Below are positions 15,523 through 17,902 of a stretch of DNA of 17,902 nucleotides, piece by piece. The notes under the pieces are model-generated. The model did no database searches, was not told where the DNA came from, and saw only the letters and a list, made by a program, of their open reading frames with translations. A program made the translations under genes and the position numbers. Where the stretch lies: the NCBI GenBank assembly GCA_038232695.1, contig JBBSNI010000073.1, forward strand, positions 1 through 17,902. The letters are read 5' to 3'. Positions within the stretch are counted from its first letter, which is position 1. Every line of letters begins with the position of its first letter. The DNA comes from JAJNNC01 sp038232695 (GTDB lineage Bacteria; Bacteroidota; Bacteroidia; Cytophagales; Cyclobacteriaceae).

Positions 15523-15557
15523 GAAAACCTTCTTTTGTAAAGAAGGTTTTTCTTTTT
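15523..15557. terminator. strong intrinsic terminator after the sigma-TPR operon
   Basis: A perfect stem CCTTCTTT / AAAGAAGG with loop TGT is extended by AAAA pairing to TTTT, and followed by TTTTTCTTTTT. It lies 92 bases after the TPR gene stop. The A-run on the 5' side could let it act in both directions, but only plus-strand genes flank it. Confidence 0.9.
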
Positions 15558-15614
15558 GTCAAACCTGCTCATATAAAAAACAATTCATTGTAGAACCAGC
15601 TTTTTATAAACAAA

Positions 15615-15630
15615 TTTAGTTATAACTAAA
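15615..15630. promoter_or_regulatory. perfect 16-bp palindrome, likely XRE autoregulatory operator
   Basis: TTTAGTTATAACTAAA is a perfect inverted repeat 42 bases upstream of the XRE regulator. It covers the position where the -33 element should be for the -7 box at 15639-15646, so a bound dimer would block polymerase. Placement and symmetry fit autoregulation by the downstream protein. Confidence 0.6.
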
Positions 15631-15638
15631 CAAATGAC

Positions 15639-15646
15639 TATATTTG
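15639..15646 (+). promoter_or_regulatory. TAnnTTTG promoter box (TATATTTG) of the XRE gene
   Basis: Exact match to the Bacteroidota -7 consensus. It lies 25 bases before the ATG at 15672, giving a short leader, and just downstream of the palindrome at 15615-15630, which overlaps the -33 position. Confidence 0.55.
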
Positions 15647-15671
15647 AAATTAAGAAAATTTCGGAGATTCA

Positions 15672-15992
15672 ATGAAAACCAAAAGTGAATTATTTCAAAC
15701 CGAGGAATACTGGCTGGAAAATTTTCAAAACGAGTTATTTAGGAAAGTTCATGAGTATATGAACAAAGAGGGTTTAAATCAGTCTCAGTTGGCTGCGAAA
15801 CTTGGATACAGTAAAGGGTATATCTCTCAAATATTAAATGGCGAGACTAACTTTACATTTAAAAAGCTAATTGAGGTGTGTTTGAAAATAGGCATTGCAC
15901 CAGATCTACAGTTGAAGCCTATTGACCAGTATATAAATTCCGAAGAGCAGCGGACTCAAACTTTTCCTGAAGTTCAGGTTGCCGAATCTTAG
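15672..15992 (+). CDS. XRE-family helix-turn-helix regulator
   Basis: 106 residues. Residues 22-80 form a Cro/CI-type DNA-binding domain; the HTH is LNQSQLAAKLGYSKGYISQILNGETN (about 35-60), followed by FTFKKLIEVCLKIGI. An N-terminal helix (EEYWLENFQNELF) may aid dimerisation. Size and layout resemble HigA/antitoxin-like regulators, but no toxin gene adjoins it: upstream is a terminator and downstream a gene remnant. Codons are AT-richer than in neighbours, as is its 200-base upstream region, which hints at separate acquisition. Its stop codon overlaps the stop of the antisense SDR stub. Confidence 0.88.
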   Translation: MKTKSELFQTEEYWLENFQNELFRKVHEYMNKEGLNQSQLAAKLGYSKGYISQILNGETNFTFKKLIEVCLKIGIAPDLQLKPIDQYINSEEQRTQTFPEVQVAES

Positions 15993-16060
15993 GCTTTCAG
16001 CAGCGATTCTCCGCCATCGATCCATACTTCCGTACCGGTGATATGGCTGGTTTGACGAGA
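15989..16060 (-). pseudogene. 3' remnant of a short-chain dehydrogenase/reductase gene
   Basis: The minus strand reads TSHITGTEVWIDGGESLLKA then stop (TAA at 15991-15989). This is the conserved C-terminal end of classical SDR oxidoreductases (ITG..V.VDGG). Four codons upstream of the match the frame hits a stop at 16063-16061 and no SDR sequence continues. About 23 codons remain, so most of the gene has been deleted or left behind by a rearrangement. Confidence 0.65.
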
Positions 16061-16136
16061 TTATAAATAACGCACTTAATTGACCGGAAAATGTTTATTC
16101 GGTTTTTACTTCCTAACAAATCAACAACCTACTACT

Positions 16137-16874
16137 ATGTCTAACTTCACTGCCGAGTTGGTCGGTACCGCTTTGCTGATCCTGTTGGGCAATGGCGTAG
16201 TGTCCAACGTGGTACTCCCTCAGACCAAAGGCAACGGCAGCGGCTGGATTGTGATTACCTTTGGCTGGGGTATGGCTGTCTTTGTAGCCGTGTTTGCCGT
16301 AGCCGATTACAGCGGCGCACACCTCAACCCTGCCGTCACGCTCGGACTGGCGATGGCTGGCGCCTTTGAGTGGGCCAACGTACCCGTATATATTACTGCC
16401 CAACTGTTGGGGGCGGCTATAGGCGCTACGCTGGTGTGGGTGTTTTACCGGCAGCACCTTCGCCTCGCTACCGACCCAAACGACAAGCTGGCTATTTTTG
16501 CAACCATACCGGCGATTCGCAGTTATGCTAATAATTTCTTTTCCGAGGTGGTGGGTACCTTTGTGCTCGTCTTTGCCGTACTCTACATTGCCGAACCAGG
16601 TATCAAAGCGCCGGAGCTGACACAAACGGAGTTTGGGTTGGGCGCTTTGGGCGCACTGCCCGTCGGTTTGCTGGTGTTTGCTATCGGCTTGTCGTTGGGC
16701 GGCACCACCGGCTACGCCATCAACCCCGCCCGCGACCTGATGCCCCGCCTGATGCACGCACTGCTGCCTATTGCTCAGAAAAGAAACAGCGACTGGTCTT
16801 ATGCCTGGATTCCAACGCTTGGGCCGGTGGTGGGCGCTGCTCTGGCGGGGTTGTCTTACCGGTTTCTGCAATAA
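16137..16874 (+). CDS. MIP-family channel, GlpF-type (aquaglyceroporin)
   Basis: 245 residues with six membrane helices and two half-helix NPA loops: SGAHLNPAVT (Asn64) and GYAINPARD (Asn196). Asp200 directly after the Arg of the second NPAR is a marker of glycerol-conducting members; pure water channels usually have another residue. It would let glycerol and other small neutral solutes cross the inner membrane. No glpK or glpD lies nearby in the window. ATG at 16137 starts right at the family's N-terminus (MSNFTAELVGTALLILLGNG); a TTG at 16080 adds 19 residues without family support. Confidence 0.93.
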   Translation: MSNFTAELVGTALLILLGNGVVSNVVLPQTKGNGSGWIVITFGWGMAVFVAVFAVADYSGAHLNPAVTLGLAMAGAFEWANVPVYITAQLLGAAIGATLVWVFYRQHLRLATDPNDKLAIFATIPAIRSYANNFFSEVVGTFVLVFAVLYIAEPGIKAPELTQTEFGLGALGALPVGLLVFAIGLSLGGTTGYAINPARDLMPRLMHALLPIAQKRNSDWSYAWIPTLGPVVGAALAGLSYRFLQ

Positions 16875-16918
16875 AGGAAACGAGATGGAAATATGTTTAA
16901 AGTTAAAAAAACAATAGG

Positions 16919-17902
16919 ATGAGATTATTCTGGATATGCTGCCTGCCCTTGGTTTTTATCACCGGCTTTTTATATGGTCAGGAAGGAGCCGCTCCGGAGG
17001 CAGCCGCTCCGGAAGGGGAACAGCTTTACAAAAGCTACTGCGCCGGTTGTCACGGTGCCCGGCTGGAAGGCAATTCAGCCACCAAACTTATCAAAACCGA
17101 CTGGACTTACGGCAGAGGTCGTGGCGCTATCTTTCGCAATATCAAGTTCGGCATTCCTTCAACAGAAATGGCTGCCTGGCATACGGTATTGTCAGATGAG
17201 CAGATCGGGGCGGTGACAGACTTTATCGTGGCAGCCCAGGAGACGCCGCCGGACGCTGTTCGTCCTATTCCCGCCCAAATTACTACGCAGGATTATACCC
17301 TGAAAGTAGAAGTGGTGACCGAAGGGCTGCATACCCCCTGGGGCATTGAGTTTGTTGACGAACGCCGTGCACTGGTGTCGGAGAAAGAAGGCAAGCTGCG
17401 CTGGCTGGTCAACGATACGCTGGACCCGCAGCCTATCCAGGGGGTACCGGCCACTTATACCCAAAGCAGCACCGGGGGCTACATGGATATTGCCCTGGAC
17501 CCTGCCTATCCGGACAACGGATGGATATACCTGGCCTTTAGCCATACCAACGGCGACCTACAGGACAAGAAAGCACCCGCCCTGACCAAAATTGTGCGCG
17601 GTAAGATCAAAGACCATCAGTGGACTGAGGAGCAGACTTTGTTTGAAGTACCCGACTCCCTGATGGTCGTGAATGGCAACCGCTGGGGCTGCCGCTTTCT
17701 GTTCGACACAAAAGGATTGCTCTACTTCACCATCGGCGATATGGGCAAAGACATGGATTCCCAGGACTTGGGAAAAGCGACCGGCAAAGTCTTCCGTATC
17801 CGTCCTGATGGCAGTATTCCTCAGGATAATCCTTTTGTCGACACAGCCGGTGCGCTGCCTGCTATATTCTCTGTTGGCAACCGCAACGTGCAGGGCATCG
17901 CC
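16919..17902 (+). CDS. secreted cytochrome c - PQQ-dependent sugar dehydrogenase fusion (3' end cut)
   Basis: 328 codons are present and the frame runs off the right edge. ATG at 16919 begins a signal peptide (FWICCLPLVFITGFLYG-Q). An Ala/Pro/Glu linker leads to a cytochrome c domain with heme site CAGCH (41-45) and likely distal Met84. From about 125 comes the beta-propeller of soluble PQQ glucose/aldose dehydrogenases: GLHTPWGIEFVDERRALVSEKEGKLRW, GGYMDIALDPAYPDNGWIYL, FTIGDMG, GKVFRIRPDGSIPQDNPF and SVGNRNVQGIA. Such enzymes oxidise aldoses to lactones in the periplasm and pass electrons to cytochrome c. The usual catalytic His before GxR is Arg255 here (NRWGCRFLFD). The call is firm; activity is uncertain. 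Confidence 0.88.
   Translation, partial: MRLFWICCLPLVFITGFLYGQEGAAPEAAAPEGEQLYKSYCAGCHGARLEGNSATKLIKTDWTYGRGRGAIFRNIKFGIPSTEMAAWHTVLSDEQIGAVTDFIVAAQETPPDAVRPIPAQITTQDYTLKVEVVTEGLHTPWGIEFVDERRALVSEKEGKLRWLVNDTLDPQPIQGVPATYTQSSTGGYMDIALDPAYPDNGWIYLAFSHTNGDLQDKKAPALTKIVRGKIKDHQWTEEQTLFEVPDSLMVVNGNRWGCRFLFDTKGLLYFTIGDMGKDMDSQDLGKATGKVFRIRPDGSIPQDNPFVDTAGALPAIFSVGNRNVQGIA

Noticed and set aside
15672..16060. Toxin-antitoxin pair around the XRE gene
   Set aside because: No toxin-like ORF adjoins it on either side; the only neighbour is the SDR remnant.
16113..16871. 252-codon minus-strand ORF opposite the aquaglyceroporin
   Set aside because: The plus strand has both NPA motifs and six helices; the antisense translation is a Gln/His/Arg-rich shadow.
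16885..16917. Ten-residue ORF just before the PQQ dehydrogenase
   Set aside because: Very short, AT-rich, with no overlap to the ATG and no supporting signal; likely chance.

Overview
The window comes from a Bacteroidota genome of roughly balanced GC, most likely Saprospirales- or Cytophagales-like; this assignment is inference from gene content. Three things point to it. There is a PorW/SprE-type lipoprotein of the type IX secretion system (T9SS), which is confined to this phylum. There are Bacteroidota-style promoter boxes (TTTG, then TAnnTTTG) and few Shine-Dalgarno sequences. The family set is also typical: Porin_10-like outer-membrane protein, M23-bactofilin-AtpZ cluster, and ECF sigma factor followed by a membrane TPR protein.

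Left part (1-2740, all minus strand): an ECF sigma factor cut by the window edge, then a terminator, then a COG1579-type coiled-coil protein with a decayed zinc ribbon, coupled to a Nif3-family metal protein. A 53-bp near-perfect palindrome lies upstream of nif3. Middle-left (2868-7205, plus strand): LpxK (lipid A 4'-kinase), a Porin_10-like beta-barrel whose start codon sits directly behind a 30-bp hairpin, and a GT4-type glycosyltransferase. Lipid A, outer-membrane protein and glycan genes together make this an envelope stretch.

Centre (7214-14047): a minus-strand run, M23 peptidase then bactofilin then AtpZ, is divergent from a plus-strand pair, PorW then a class A penicillin-binding protein. 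Both arms concern cell-wall shape and trans-envelope machinery. AtpZ overlaps the bactofilin gene by 56 bp and is not followed by ATP synthase genes.

Right part (14115-17902, mostly plus strand): an ECF sigma factor abutting a one-pass TPR protein that probably acts as its anti-sigma factor, a strong intrinsic terminator, a solitary XRE regulator with a perfect 16-bp palindrome over its promoter, the 3' stub of a lost short-chain dehydrogenase gene, a GlpF-type channel, and the first 328 codons of a secreted cytochrome c-PQQ sugar dehydrogenase fusion.

I see no tRNA, rRNA, CRISPR array, transposase, phage or recognisable defence genes. I did not find a clearly new multi-gene system. The best leads are regulatory or structural: the hairpin in front of the porin, a possible leader peptide coupled to the first sigma factor, the XRE operator, the bactofilin/AtpZ dual-coding overlap, and a His-to-Arg change at the presumed catalytic base of the PQQ enzyme.
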